Assembly: GCF_964340395.1 (NCBI RefSeq) | Contig: NC_135562.1 | Span: 14,011,296 to 14,038,795, forward strand | Direction: 5' to 3' | Source: Glandiceps talaboti | Lineage: Eukaryota; Hemichordata; Enteropneusta; Spengelidae | DNA: 27,500 nt | Part shown: one piece after another, positions 1 through 13,140 of the stretch | Layout of the letters: each line of letters opens with the position of its first letter | How positions within the stretch are numbered: the first letter of the stretch is position 1 | The notes under the pieces: model-generated | Database searches by the model: none | Told to the model about the DNA's origin: nothing | The model's input: the letters and a program-made list of their open reading frames with translations, nothing else | Program-made: the position numbers and the translations under genes

Positions 1-1275
1 AGTGCATGGACATTCTCATGAAATCTGGTGAAAGTGAATACCAAAGTAATGACTCGAATGAAAACAACGAGTTAACTATAGAGAAAGAAACTAGTTCAAT
101 ATTGGAAACACACGAAATTAAAAGTGCGGAAGTGACCAGGGGAGTGCTGGATAGTGATTGGCATATGAACACTGGGGACATGGTAGATAAGTCGTTCCAA
201 GAGGTTCAAGTGGATACACAGAAAACCTGCAAACTACCCCCTCTTTCCAGTCTGTCCAACACGGAAAGTCAAGATACTAATAGTATCAACCCAAGCGATC
301 AGTTCCAAGAACACTCTTCGCTCAGAGAAAGCTTGGAACGAGATGTTGCTTCAGAGGCGAGTAGAACTCAATCACGTCCTATAAAGCAAATGGAAACAAT
401 TGCACTTGACCAAAAAAAGCCTCTCAATACTTTACAAGACGACGTCAGCCTCCTTGAACATGTCACATTTTTGGAAAAAGACATTCATTTGACAAAATCT
501 GATCACAAAGGTGGTTACGATGAAGGAGAATGTGCACCACCGAATTATTCCATCACTTGGGGAGAGTCTGAATTATTCCATCACTCACCGAATTATTCCA
601 TCACTTGGGGAGAGTCTGTAAACATGGCACATAGTGACACCTTGGAAGACATAAAGGCACAGCATAACCTAAGTCAGGTTGTATGTGTTAGAGAAGAAAC
701 GGACTTGAAGGAAGAACAATCCGAACAAAGGGCAGAGGAAAACAGCAAAGAAGATAATAGGAATTTTCACTGTAAAGGAGATTCAATACAATACAAAAGT
801 GATACAAAAATATATCCAAACCATCACACAACATCTTGTACTGATTGTGGAATCATGGGTGAAGGTGATACGACTGATTCATCAGTATTCACGGCTAGAA
901 GTGAAGGCCAAGGCCATTTTCTTCGTGAAGCAACAGTGGAGACAGAAATGAAGAACATTCATGATATACAACAAATACCCCAATCACATGTTGAGGAAAA
1001 GGGGGTATATCTTCCTTCAGAAATTGGTTTTGGGGATTCTTCAGATGGGTCTCCTGGAGTACCGGAAATTCTGAGTAGTACATATGTAAAACCAAAGAAT
1101 GATAGTTCAAGTATTGGTTGTGATGATAGTGGTACAGATTTTGGAGATGAAAGTATACATGGCACAGCTGTTATTGCTTTTTCTTCTTCTTCTTTTTCTT
1201 CTTTGCCCTCTTCTTCACCTTGTTCGCCTTCTTCTGGTGGTGGTGGTGGTGGTGGTGGTGGTGGTGGTGGTGGTG

Positions 1276-1340
<65 letters not shown>

Positions 1341-3032
1341 AATGGTGATGGTGGTGGTGATGGCAATAGTTACAATGGTTACGCACGACGACCAAGTTCG
1401 GCAAGGCTTTTAGGCAGCTATTTGATAGATGTATCTGTTCCTGAAAGACCAAAAACAGCAAGAGGGAGATACAGCCAGATGCATTTAAACCATGAAATAT
1501 TTTCAGAAAAAGGTTTAGAAAGAGTTTTAACAGGGGAACGAAATGTTCTACATAAGAAAACTACCCTGACAACCCAACTTTCAGATGAGTCACAAACTAA
1601 AACTAACCAGCTGCAGGAAATACAACTTGGTGATTCAATAGACAAAATGATTCTAGAGATTGAAGAAAACATAAATTATGCAAGTTTTGAAGAGATGGAC
1701 ATTCGAGGTAAAATCACAAAACTGCAGAGAGACGGTGGAAAAGAGAAATATTCTCCAACACGGCAAAGCATACAGCTGAAAGAATGTGAAGATGAAGACA
1801 CACCCTGCTTATCAGGCAAGAGTACAGATGTGAAGGAATACGATGAAAAACATATAGCATCTTCATCAAAGAATGTACAAGATCACATATTGGATGCACA
1901 ATTTGATCAGCATCAAGGAAAAAACAGCAAACCTATACATAAAAGGGAGTCACTCACCAATAACACCAGATCAACAGGAGGTCAATGTGATGAATCATAT
2001 AGCGACAAAGCATGTTCCCAAGAGGTTACTGATTTACAAATTAATGATAAAAACGTACGGGTTTCTAATTCTAGGAATTCAGAATTTACTCCCACCTTGG
2101 TGAAGGATCATCTTACTGAATCAAAGAACAACAGGCGAGGCTCAACACAGGATGGTTCTTTGGAAGAACTGCATATGGCAGGTGAGGCATATTACTTTGG
2201 AAGGTTAACACGAGTCATGATGTCACCGAACAAGGTAACCTCTACAGACAAATATTCAGAACGTAAACCATCATACGAAGAGGAAAGTGGTTCTGGCATG
2301 GTGCCCACTGATACTGAGCCATTATTGACTTCACCAGTTGAAACAACCCATCGTGTGGAGCAGGAAGGTAGGAGTTCGATATCAGTTATCCAATGTCTTA
2401 AAAATAGCCCTGAAGAACAAGACCATGACTATCAGGGTCAGGATGACTGTCAAATTCACAGTCCAGTGGAATACACTACAAAAGAAGACAGTGCACCAGA
2501 CGATAGCAGCCAACCCATTGTCTATGATTTGCCTATATTAGAAACAGAATCCTCACAAAACGAATCGACATTGGAGAGAGAGCTTCCTACTCTCCTTCCA
2601 AGTAAACAAATACGAAACTCACAACCCGAGGATACTGACTTATCTAAATGCAGTATGCTGCCAGTCCAAAAGAATGTGTATGATGGATATGCGAAAAACA
2701 AAACTCTATATGAAATAGAAGAGAACACATTATATACTAATCAGCATTCGATGAAAGGTATCAACAGAAGACTTTCTCCAGAAGGAAGTACTGATCCAGA
2801 TCAGAAGGATATGAACAAGTATGGCTCGCAAGCCTCACCAGTGAACAGAGGCAAAGGTGGGAAGGCCAAAGCAAAGACAGTAAATCATTGTGACAAACCA
2901 ACATCTAGTAAATGGGAATGGGATTACATGGCTGAAAGAATGACAGGATCGGCATCTAACTCCAAGCAAAGGGGACATGGAAAACATGTAACTGTCAATG
3001 GAAATCCTGGTTATCACAGAATATCAAGAATG
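1..3032 (+). CDS. Penultimate exon of a long disordered, probably prenylated protein (partial at 5' end)
   Basis: The exon is open from the window edge to position 3032, where a strong donor (ATG|GTGAGT) ends it in phase 0. The first in-frame Met is at 6, but the frame is open to the left with no convincing start context, so the exon probably begins outside the window. About 1009 residues are visible. They are acidic, Ser/Glu/Gln-rich and predicted disordered, with no signal peptide or membrane segment. Near residues 391-446 lie a Ser-rich run, a poly-Gly run and then a poly-Asp run, encoded by nearly pure (GGT)n, (GAC)n and (GAT)n. A 48-bp tandem duplication at 539-634 repeats the peptide NYSITWGES. 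A basic patch (RRPSSAR...RPKTARGR) follows the Asp tract. The gene family is not recognised. Splicing to 3457-3522 gives a C-terminal CaaX box, so the protein may be membrane-anchored. The exon is confident because of its length and exact splice phase; the function is unknown. Confidence 0.8.
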
Positions 3033-3456
3033 GTGAGTTTTGTATTCCATTTTTAATTATATCAGCTGTGAAATCTATACAAAATTATTAAAAGCAATAT
3101 TCTTTTTCATTCCGTGTACGTATGCAATAATAATACATCTGTCTTGCTTTATTTGTTCGCATATGTGTTTTGGGCCGATGGCGTCTAAATGCAAAATTAA
3201 TTTCATATTATTATTATTATTATTATTATACCTGGAGCATTGATGCTTTACCGTCCTGGGTCAAATATGCACTCTTAAAAGATTCACAATAAATCTACCT
3301 TAGCCACTATTCTACATCCATCAAATGCAGTTATGAAATGTTTCAAATTTGTTGTGTCAAATATGAGATAAACTAACCCACGTTAGTTGTTGTTGTTATT
3401 TATCAACACAGACGTCTTGTAACTCTATTTATCACTAAGCTATTTTTTGTCACCAG

Positions 3457-3522
3457 GAACGACTGAGTGCTATAGTTGATCAGGACGACCAGTGTTCCTC
3501 CAAGTTCTGCATACTACTGTAA
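3457..3522 (+). CDS. Terminal exon of the same gene, ending in a CaaX box (CILL)
   Basis: A good acceptor (pyrimidine-rich tract then CACCAG) ends at 3456. The upstream exon ends in phase 0, and reading from 3457 in phase 0 gives 21 codons (ERLSAIVD...KFCILL) followed by TAA at 3520-3522. The last four residues, Cys-Ile-Leu-Leu, match the CaaX prenylation signal. In that family rule, a C-terminal Leu favours geranylgeranyltransferase I. A second Cys lies six residues upstream of the CaaX Cys. The intron is 424 bp (3033-3456). No AATAAA was found soon after the stop; an ATTAAA lies about 1 kb downstream (4503-4508). The exon is too short to be found by ORF length and rests on splice logic plus the meaningful C-terminus. 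Confidence 0.65.
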   Translation, partial: ERLSAIVDQDDQCSSKFCILL

Positions 3523-5066
3523 ATTCCAGCCAGTACTAGTATCTTTCGAATTTATACAAACATTTCAAAGTATCAACCACACAAGATAAAGCAGATTTTT
3601 TTTCTATTTTGACTCCACCTGGTTGAGTATGGTTACCTATGGATATAATACGGAGACGGAAGCTTCTTTGGTATATTGTTACCACGATCACATTCACAGC
3701 TTAAAAAGCTTATCCTTCTGGAGTCTGTTGGTAACGAAATTAGCTAGCCTATTATTGGGTGTACCTTCCAAGATGCTTAAGGTCAAGGAGGAATAGATGT
3801 GTATTATTGAAACTTATTTACTGCTCTGTGGGATGTCTCCTGTTGTATGTCTGTCAAAGTGTCGCAAAGAAGCGTGTTACATGGCAAACAAAATTATGTA
3901 TGCATCTGTGTTTAAGATTATTTCTTATGTTCAAATTTATTATATTCAATTTTTTATATCAAACAAAGTTCAATTGACTGGGTTGTGACAGATGCTTGCC
4001 ACGATACTAGATGTATGTTTAAGCCTTAAGGCCTAAGAATGTATGCTTATATGTTTGAAACTACTATCTTGTTATGTTGGGTGCATCATGTTTGGCTGTT
4101 AAAGCCATGTACAGAACCACGTTTATTTTAGGCAGTCAAAAGGAGGAAGGTACAGCTTGATAACAACCGAACATAAAATGTAGCCCCAGACTGTAATTAG
4201 GGAAAGTGCAAAATTTCGGATTCTAATATCCATTTTCCACACATCTTACGCTACCATTTACCTTTTAAATGTTATTTAACTACTCATTTATTTATCAAAT
4301 TATTCATCTATTCGTACATTTATTTTATTTATTTATTTATATATTTATTTATTTCCTTATTTATTTATTTATTTATTTTTGTGTATGTGTGTTTGTTTTT
4401 GTTTGCATGGTTGGTTAGCTGTTTGGTTGGTTGGTTGTTTGCTTTTAAGTGTGAGAACAGTTCACTTTTCTGAACATGGCTATGTGTTCAGCATTGGGAT
4501 TAATTAAATTATCTCAAAATAGCATACAACCATGTATATGTTGTTGGGTTAATGGGAATGAAGGGGGGTGGAGAGGAGTGAACAACTCAATATTCACTAA
4601 GTATATTGATTTATATGCATTATGAACAATAGTGCCGATGCTCACGATGTTCTGACACATCTAACACTTTAGTTACTCATCCTCAACATTCAATGTAGGA
4701 TTATTTTCCGTGACATAATAATGAGTGGGATATCATCACCCAAGCGTCCAAGCGACTGCTTATATAAATGAGACGAAACGTTGTAATCTCTGTTTAACTG
4801 AGAAAGAAACTATGTATAATCAATGCTGACAATAGCATGCAACCGAACAAAAAATCTGAATTAGTCTCCAAATGCCGTCACGAACATAAATATGTCCTCA
4901 CCTACTATAGAAGTAAACCCCCGTAAGGCATATTTTAGACCGACCATCTTGTTACACAATATATACACAAACATTTACTTGTACCTGTCGACTTTGACAA
5001 TCTCAGTTTATCAGTCGCCTAATGATCATGAGTAACGACTTACAATATCCGTATTCTTGGTCTATA

Positions 5067-5069
<3 letters not shown>
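3523..5069. other. Intergenic region, no gene seen
   Basis: No coding signal is visible on either strand. It is AT-rich, with T-rich (TTTA)n-like low complexity at about 4260-4380 and GTTTG/TTGG-rich sequence at about 4390-4440. One 60-bp dispersed repeat lies at 3827-3886 (listed separately). The 3' UTR of the upstream gene presumably occupies the first part. Confidence 0.5.
3827..3886 (+). repeat. Dispersed 60-bp repeat, core B copy 1
   Basis: This 60-bp stretch matches 5206-5265 at 59 of 60 positions by eye. Here it is not flanked by (TA)n, whereas the second copy is. The near-identity suggests a recent copying event or a member of a mobile repeat family. No coding potential is evident. 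Confidence 0.7.
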
Positions 5070-5143
<74 letters not shown>

Positions 5144-5261
5144 CTCGGTGAGTATCAATCTGCTAAGACAGTGCTCTATACCGCAGTGCCAGAGCGTTAT
5201 AGTTTTGTGGGATGTCTCCTGTTGTATATCTGTCAAAGTGTCGCAAAGAAGCGTGTTACAT

Positions 5262-5358
<97 letters not shown>

Positions 5359-5419
5359 CTCGGTGAGTATCAATCTGCTAAGACAGTGCTCTATACCGCA
5401 GTGGCAGAGCGTAATAGTT

Positions 5420-5500
<81 letters not shown>
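5070..5500. repeat. Composite (TA)n array with interspersed core sequences A and B
   Basis: The order is (TA)n 5070-5141, core A 5142-5205, core B 5206-5265, (TA)n 5266-5356, core A copy 2 5357-5420, (TA)n about 5424-5500. The two core A copies are 64 bp long and differ at only about two positions (for example GTGCC/GTGGC and GTTAT/GTAAT). Core B also occurs at 3827-3886. Open frames through this region are poly-(Tyr-Ile) artefacts of the dinucleotide repeat. The array resembles a microsatellite-associated mobile repeat rather than a simple microsatellite. Confidence 0.8.
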
Positions 5501-6251
<751 letters not shown>

Positions 6252-6272
6252 GTTTCACTATTCGGCAATCAT

Positions 6273-6459
6273 ACAATTCATTCCCCTGTTGTTGCATCCT
6301 ACCACAGAAACATTTGCCAGCATCAAAGTTCTCAAATATCTTAATAATGTCCCCCTGACGTTCTGTATCCACTATATCCCGTCCATTTTTCACTATCGCG
6401 CTGTACGTCTTCAAATATTGTTCAGGAAAGTAAATGAGAGTTTTTATTTCAACAGCCAT
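6273..6459 (-). pseudogene. Decayed copy of the HNMT-like first coding exon
   Basis: The minus strand from ATG at 6459 reads MAVEIKTLIYFPEQY... and stays alignable to the first coding exon of the intact genes through TFENFD-like sequence (here IFENFDAG). A one-base insertion then shifts the frame before the AdoMet-binding glycine motif. At the position of the splice donor (AATG|GTAATT in the intact copies) the GT is missing and the sequence reads AATGAATT. No second or third coding exon was found further left, and the sequence upstream of the ATG is replaced by (ACAT)n. It is therefore an unspliceable, frameshifted remnant. Frame, position and the adjacent (CT)n tract make the relationship clear. 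Confidence 0.8.
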
Positions 6460-6471
6460 CTTCTGCATGTA

Positions 6472-6675
6472 TATATACATACATACATACATACATACAT
6501 ACATACATACATACATACATACATACATACATACATACATACATACATACATACATACATACATACACACACACATACATACATACATACATACATACAC
6601 ACACATACACATACATACACACACACATACATACATACATACATACATACATACATACATACATACATACATACA

Positions 6676-6707
<32 letters not shown>

Positions 6708-6901
6708 CATACATACATACATACACACACATACATACACACATACATACATACATACATACATACATACATACATACATACATACATACAAACATACAT
6801 ACATGCATGCATGCATGCATGCATGCACGCACACACACACACACACACACACATACATACATACATACATACATACATACATACATACATACATACATAC
6901 A
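6472..6901. repeat. (ACAT)n microsatellite array with CA and GCAT interruptions
   Basis: About 430 bp of tetranucleotide ACAT repeats with short (CA)n and (GCAT)n variants. It begins about 13 bp beyond the ATG of the decayed HNMT-like exon. Long Thr-His-Tyr-Ile and Cys-Met-Tyr-Val frames here are repeat artefacts. Confidence 0.9.
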
Positions 6902-7189
6902 TTGCGGGAAAGTTGATGTATTGGTAATAACATGGACTGACTCCATTCTCGTCACAGATTGTCTCTCTCCTTAAGTCCCATAACTCCTAGTCCTATATCT
7001 GTTGAGTTTGTAATTCACCTCTACTTTATGTAAGAATTTTTTCCTTCACTTTTTTTAGATTTCCTAAATGCACCTAATTTCCATGACTCAGACTTTCGTG
7101 TTCACCCAACTGTTTTGCAAACAATCACCAGGGTTATCCGAGAACACTAAAAAGCTATTTTATTCAAATAAAGAAAAATTAAAAGCCTG

Positions 7190-7304
7190 TCGACTATAGC
7201 AAATGTCATTGTGTTTGAAGAGCCTTTGGCTCAACAATTTATCGAGTTTAAATAAAGTCAAATAAACAAACAAACAAACAAACAAACAAACAAACAAACA
7301 AACA
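7190..7304 (+). mobile_element. Probable LINE/SINE 3' tail
   Basis: A short perfect hairpin (GAGCC-TTT-GGCTC, 7220-7232) is followed by AATAAA (7251-7256), a second AATAAA-like run, and an (AAAC)n tail at 7264-7304. A terminal hairpin, polyadenylation signal and simple-repeat tail are typical of the 3' ends of some non-LTR retrotransposons. No coding part is recognisable just upstream. Confidence 0.4.
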
Positions 7305-7616
7305 ATTAAATCTACTAATAACCCTTCTACATACTGAGATAAATACTTCTAACTCTTGAGAATAACTTGGGCATTAGATATGTTCAAACAATTTACTTTC
7401 AATTAACGATTGCTATGGCAACTTTCTTCGGAAAATAACTCTGTAAGCTCTTCTCATACGCAGGTGATTTAATGTTTTATCTATAATGTAAATTACAGGA
7501 GGAAAGTCTAACAAGTAATGTTAGACAAAGTTCTATAATGTTTATATCAATCTTAGAAATAACTAGCTAAGCATCTTTGTGTGTTTCTTACAATGGTATT
7601 CATATTTCATATTTCA
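7305..7616. other. Region before the tandem duplication, no gene seen
   Basis: AT-rich sequence between the (AAAC)n tail and the point (about 7617) where similarity to unit 2 begins. Nothing recognisable. It could hold part of the 3' UTR of the minus-strand gene that ends at 7650. Confidence 0.35.
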
Positions 7617-7649
7617 GCAACATATCCCAATGACCTAATCCAATATATT

Positions 7650-9353
<1,704 letters not shown>

Positions 9354-9368
9354 CGTTCTTCTTCAGGT

Positions 9369-9375
9369 TCTGTAG
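9369..9375 (-). promoter_or_regulatory. 3' splice site preceding HNMT-like copy 1 coding exon
   Basis: On the minus strand CCTACAG|AACCTG places the exon start at 9369, 16 bases before the ATG at 9353. The same signal exists in unit 2 (exon start 16658). The ATG is therefore in the second exon and the first exon is non-coding. Confidence 0.6.
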
Positions 9376-10229
9376 GATAATAAATGACAATCTTATACTA
9401 CATAAATGTAGGTTTATTGCATCAGGGCACCTGACCCATGAGCTCACAAGGAATAAATAGACTATACATTGGTCACATAACTGAGTAGAAAAGATACAAA
9501 TTTGTGATTATATGTTAACATGTTAACACGCCACCAGTGGCAATTATTGGCCATTATGCCTAATCATGAATGCCTTGTAAATATAAAGGCTTAGTGGTCG
9601 TATAATGGGAGTTTTGTCTGAGTCCAGTAATATAGAGGTATGCAACTATTCCTAAGCAGACCAAATTGCGTACACAATAAAACGAAATGAAACTAATCTT
9701 CAATAACCCCACACGGTTGTTGCACATCCGATCAGCAGGTGAGGTTCTCGGCCTGGTTCAACGGCCAGCCTCGATTTAGAGTGGGTGTTGACGACACTCT
9801 TAATCTAGTGAGAGCATGTCTAATTTTGTAATATAGACACAAAGTCTAAATACGGTTTGAAATTAAAATTATCAAAATGTCAATATAATCTTGCCCTGGA
9901 TGAATCGTTCAATCTACTGTTCCAATTTTGTATATATTTGTCAGTCGCTGCGTAAATAAAGCCAAGAATTAAACTCATCCACCACCCCCTGTTGCATCCA
10001 TGCATACGTCACTCCCAATCAGCTAACATATTTTTTTACTGACGACACCCTGTTACATCTGGGATGTTGTTGCAGATCAGTCAATAAAACATCATAAATT
10101 TTCTTTGTGTATTTGTTTGGCTTACAGTATATTCTTTTCAACCAAAATTTTACAATCCTATAAAAGCGAACTATTCGATATGGGACTCTACCAAGTTCAC
10201 CATAGATGAAATCATTTTGTGTACTCTGC

Positions 10230-11625
10230 TTAGGCTGCTTGGGAAATCGTGACAAAATTAGATTTTTTTCAAGTCCGCCCCCCCCCTCTATAACCCCAAA
10301 AAGTTCAGACCCCCCCTCCACATGGTCAGAAATTTTCAAGCCCCCCCCCCCACACACACACACATTTATTTTTATAACATATATATAGCCATACACATAC
10401 ATACATACATACATATACATAAATACATACATACATACATACATACATACATACATACATACATACATACATACATTGTCTCTAATGTAATTGCATGAAC
10501 ATGTTTACATTTGGAATCTCCAGATTTTACTCATTTGCACAGATTTTAACATTACTTGAGTGTATATTAAAGCTGAACACAGGGTAATTAATGTTTGTTG
10601 TTTTTATACAGGAACTTGTGTATAAACATCTTTTGCACCTTTTTTTGTTAAAAGGCTGTCAACTTTTGACATGATTTTTAGTTCTCCAGCTTCACTAATG
10701 TTTTTTGGCTGAATCGTGCTGAATTATTTTTTAAAGCCATACTCCTACCCCGTTAACAAATTTACCTGAATACTTTCCAATATTATTTTTGCATAGTGTT
10801 TTGAAAATTAATGGATCTGGAGACAATTAGACTACTGTACAGTCTTTTGCAAATAGCATACACAAATTTGCATTCAAAATAAAAAAAAATACATGTAAAC
10901 TTTTAAAATAGGGCAAATCTGTCCTTTAAGCCAAACACTGACAGTCTTGTATGTATTCCAAGCAAATAAATACACACCATGGTAGCTATGATGCAGATCC
11001 ATGGAAATAACAGGTAAAATGGTGGCCATTATTGTATATAATGTTTCAATTTGAAACAATTCTTTTGTAATTGATTGTCTCTTTGTACAAGTTTGAACAA
11101 TTCCTTGCCATAATAAGAGCAAGGGACCACAAAATAGGAAAGGGTATAAATGACTCAAGCAATAATGTACCTTCAGATGCAGAGCTTGATGTCCTTTGCT
11201 CAAAACATTCAATAATCAATCATGTACAAATGGATAACAAATAATTAAGGGATGGTGCAAATTTAACTTTTAAACGATTAAACTATTTAATTTTTACAAA
11301 ATTTACTTATATTTATACATTTTTTATTTACCAGTTTACATTCATTTTACAAATATAAATCTTCCTGTGCTCATTTTACAGTTGATTTAATAGTTGTGAT
11401 CAACAATGGGCGAGATAAGCAACTCAACACATACTTAAGTTATTAAAAAGATATTGGGTATCTCAAAATGTGTTTTCATCATTATTATATGTGAAAAATA
11501 TTTTTAGGTCGTCCCCCCCAAAAAAAAACCAACAAAAAACAACACCAAAAACATTCAAGTCCCCCCCCCTCCACCATCCTCCAAATTTTCAAGTCCCCTG
11601 CCCATTATTTGTGAATGCAGCCTTA
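10230..11625. mobile_element. 1390-bp non-autonomous DNA transposon, PIF/Harbinger-like, with TTA target duplication
   Basis: The element spans 10233-11622. Its ends are inverted (GGCTGC at the left, GCAGCC at the right) and it is flanked on both sides by TTA (10230-10232, 11623-11625). The paralogous site in unit 2 (17630-17632) is uninterrupted and carries a single TTA, so insertion boundaries and target duplication are seen directly. A 3-bp TWA duplication is the known signature of PIF/Harbinger elements. Both ends carry sub-terminal AAATTTTCAAG followed by C-runs of 7-12 bases, and an (ACAT)n tract lies at 10395-10476. No transposase is recognisable; the longest frame (10874-11212, minus) matches nothing I know. 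It sits inside the LINE fragment, between the codons for LGVK and QSTQ. Confidence 0.75.
10395..10476. repeat. (ACAT)n microsatellite within the DNA transposon
   Basis: About 80 bp of ACAT repeat with one imperfect ATAC/ATAA block, just inside the left C-rich end of the element. Confidence 0.85.
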
Positions 11626-11857
11626 ACGCCAAGAATCTTTTCACAGAGTGACAGATGAACTCTCTCAATAGCGTCAGCATGAGCAAAACCCCATATCTCA
11701 GCCCCATAATTTAGGATAGGAGAAACTAAAGTGTCAAATAAATATAAAACATGTATAGGGTGAGATTTTCAAACTTATAAAGATATGTATTCAGTTGAAA
11801 AACTGCTTTTTGTGCTTGACCTGCCAATGTTCTTTGCGCCTCGTCAAGAGAACCTCA

Positions 11858-12031
11858 TACATACATACATACATACATACATACATACATACATACATAC
11901 ATACATACATACATACATACATGCACGCACACACACACATACATAACTACATACATGCACGCACGCACACACACACACACACATACATAAATACATACAT
12001 GCATGCATACATGCAAACATACATACATACA

Positions 12032-12065
<34 letters not shown>

Positions 12066-12112
12066 CATACATACATACATACATACATACATACATACAT
12101 ACATACATACAT
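11858..12112. repeat. (ACAT)n array on the 3' side of the Penelope-like fragment
   Basis: ACAT repeats with GCAC and (CA)n interruptions. The paralogous position in unit 2 is one short ACAT tract (17863-17911). In unit 1 the tract is split by the Penelope-like fragment and resumes at 13113-13144. Confidence 0.85.
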
Positions 12113-13109
12113 AGAAATGCATAAGGAACTAATAAACCAGTCCGTATATATAGCTGTTAAATCCGACGTTTCGAATAAATATTCTTTTTCAAAGGAAAAA
12201 TTGGCGAGACTCAAAAATACCAGGTCAAAACCCGAACATTTCTAAATATAATGGAATATAAACGGTTATACGTGGGATAAGTTCTTAAATTCGCACGCAC
12301 CAAATAGAACCCAATAGAATACGCCTGAAATTTAAATAATACCCAGTTTTTAGATTGGGAAAGACGAGAATAATCTATTAATTCCAAGGGGTTCCAGCGT
12401 TCCAAGACGGAAAATGATTTCTTCTTCCTTTAACCTCAAGGCTTTCTCATCACCAGAAACCTTACAAATTCCTGAAATGGACATATCTGATACACTATGA
12501 TCGTTTGTAATAAAATGCATAGATACGGGATAGTTACGATTCTTGTGTCTGGTCAAACGGAGATGTTCCACGAAACGATCACCAAGACGACGTACAGTTG
12601 AACCTATATATAGAAAACCACATTTTTGACATGTAATGCAATACACTACATTAGTACTAATACAAGTAAATCTACTTGTAACAGGCACACTGTTCTTAGG
12701 GCTAAAAACATGATTAGTATTAATAATGAAACGACATGTACCACATCGAGTACGATCGCACGGAAAAGAACCAGCATTAACTTCCAATTCACGTTGTTCT
12801 GTACGTACCACCATATCTCTAAGACTGGTATCACGACGCCAAGCTGTTAATGGTACTGCAGGAAACAATGAATTGGTAACCCTATTAGAACGTAAGATAT
12901 TAAAATGCTTGTATATAATGTTTTTAACTCTAGTTGAAAAGGGATGGTATGTAAGAGCTAGTATGGGACGATCGTTGTTACTCCTCTGATCATGTGATTT
13001 GATACAAGCTTCCCTAGAAAAAGATGATACTTTATGTAAATCCGCGTTGGTAACAGACATAGGATAACCACGTTGATGGAAGTACGTGAAAAATTCAGCA
13101 GACATATTT

Positions 13110-13112
<3 letters not shown>
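12113..13112 (-). mobile_element. 5'-truncated Penelope-like element (PLE) with open GIY-YIG endonuclease frame
   Basis: A continuous minus-strand frame from about 13111 to the stop at 12350 gives about 253 residues. After a linker region, the C-terminal GIY-YIG endonuclease of a Penelope-like retroelement is visible: paired cysteines (CDRTRCGTC), then CVxx-type VVYCITCQKCGFLYIGST, RFVEHLRLTRH, and a late Glu-rich helix ending LGINR. In this family VYC...YIG corresponds to the GIY...YIG motif, and the downstream Arg, Glu and Asn are catalytic. The reverse transcriptase is missing, so the copy is truncated at its 5' end. The 3' non-coding part (12113-12349) contains CGAAACGTCGG, a motif type seen near PLE ends. 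The frame is intact and the insert is absent from unit 2, so it entered after the duplication. It interrupts the (ACAT)n tract. Confidence 0.85.

Positions 13113-13140
<28 letters not shown>

Larger units (their letters stand above)
9370..11855 (-). mobile_element. LINE 3' fragment in unit 1, interrupted by a DNA transposon
   Basis: Read on the minus strand, 11855-11626 encodes sequence typical of the end of a non-LTR reverse transcriptase ORF: AGQAQKAVF, LFDTLVSPILNYGAEIWGF, ADAIERVHLSLCEKILGVK. It continues at 10229-9900 with QSTQNDFIYGELGRVPYR and YDVLLTDLQQHP. Further on come remnants of ALTRLRxSSHPLxIEAGR and a Cys motif. This layout is known from the CR1/L2 group. Frames carry stops and shifts, so it is dead. 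The LINE 3' end, with AATAAA on the minus strand near 9411, lies just upstream of the acceptor of HNMT coding exon 1 (about 9370). The same fragment is in unit 2, so it predates the duplication. The boundary at the coding exon is approximate. Confidence 0.75.

Noticed and set aside
959-1461. Poly-Ser/Pro, poly-Val/Thr/Met and poly-His/Arg frames overlapping the first gene
   Set aside because: Shadow frames of the in-frame trinucleotide repeats of the long plus-strand exon.
4771-4800. ATGAGACGAAACGTTG considered as a hammerhead ribozyme core or Penelope 3' remnant
   Set aside because: The GAAAC part is present but no CTGATGA box or supporting stems could be found.
10874-11212. 112-codon minus frame inside the 1390-bp transposon considered as a transposase
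   Set aside because: No catalytic motif or helix-turn-helix seen, AT-rich composition, and neighbouring frames also semi-open; not enough to call.
12626-12989. Plus-strand and alternative minus-strand frames over the Penelope-like fragment
   Set aside because: Only the 253-residue minus frame carries recognisable GIY-YIG motifs; the rest are shadows.
12350-13111. GIY-YIG endonuclease considered as a host repair nuclease gene
   Set aside because: No start, truncated upstream, absent from the paralogous unit, and its linker plus Cys motif are those of Penelope-like elements.
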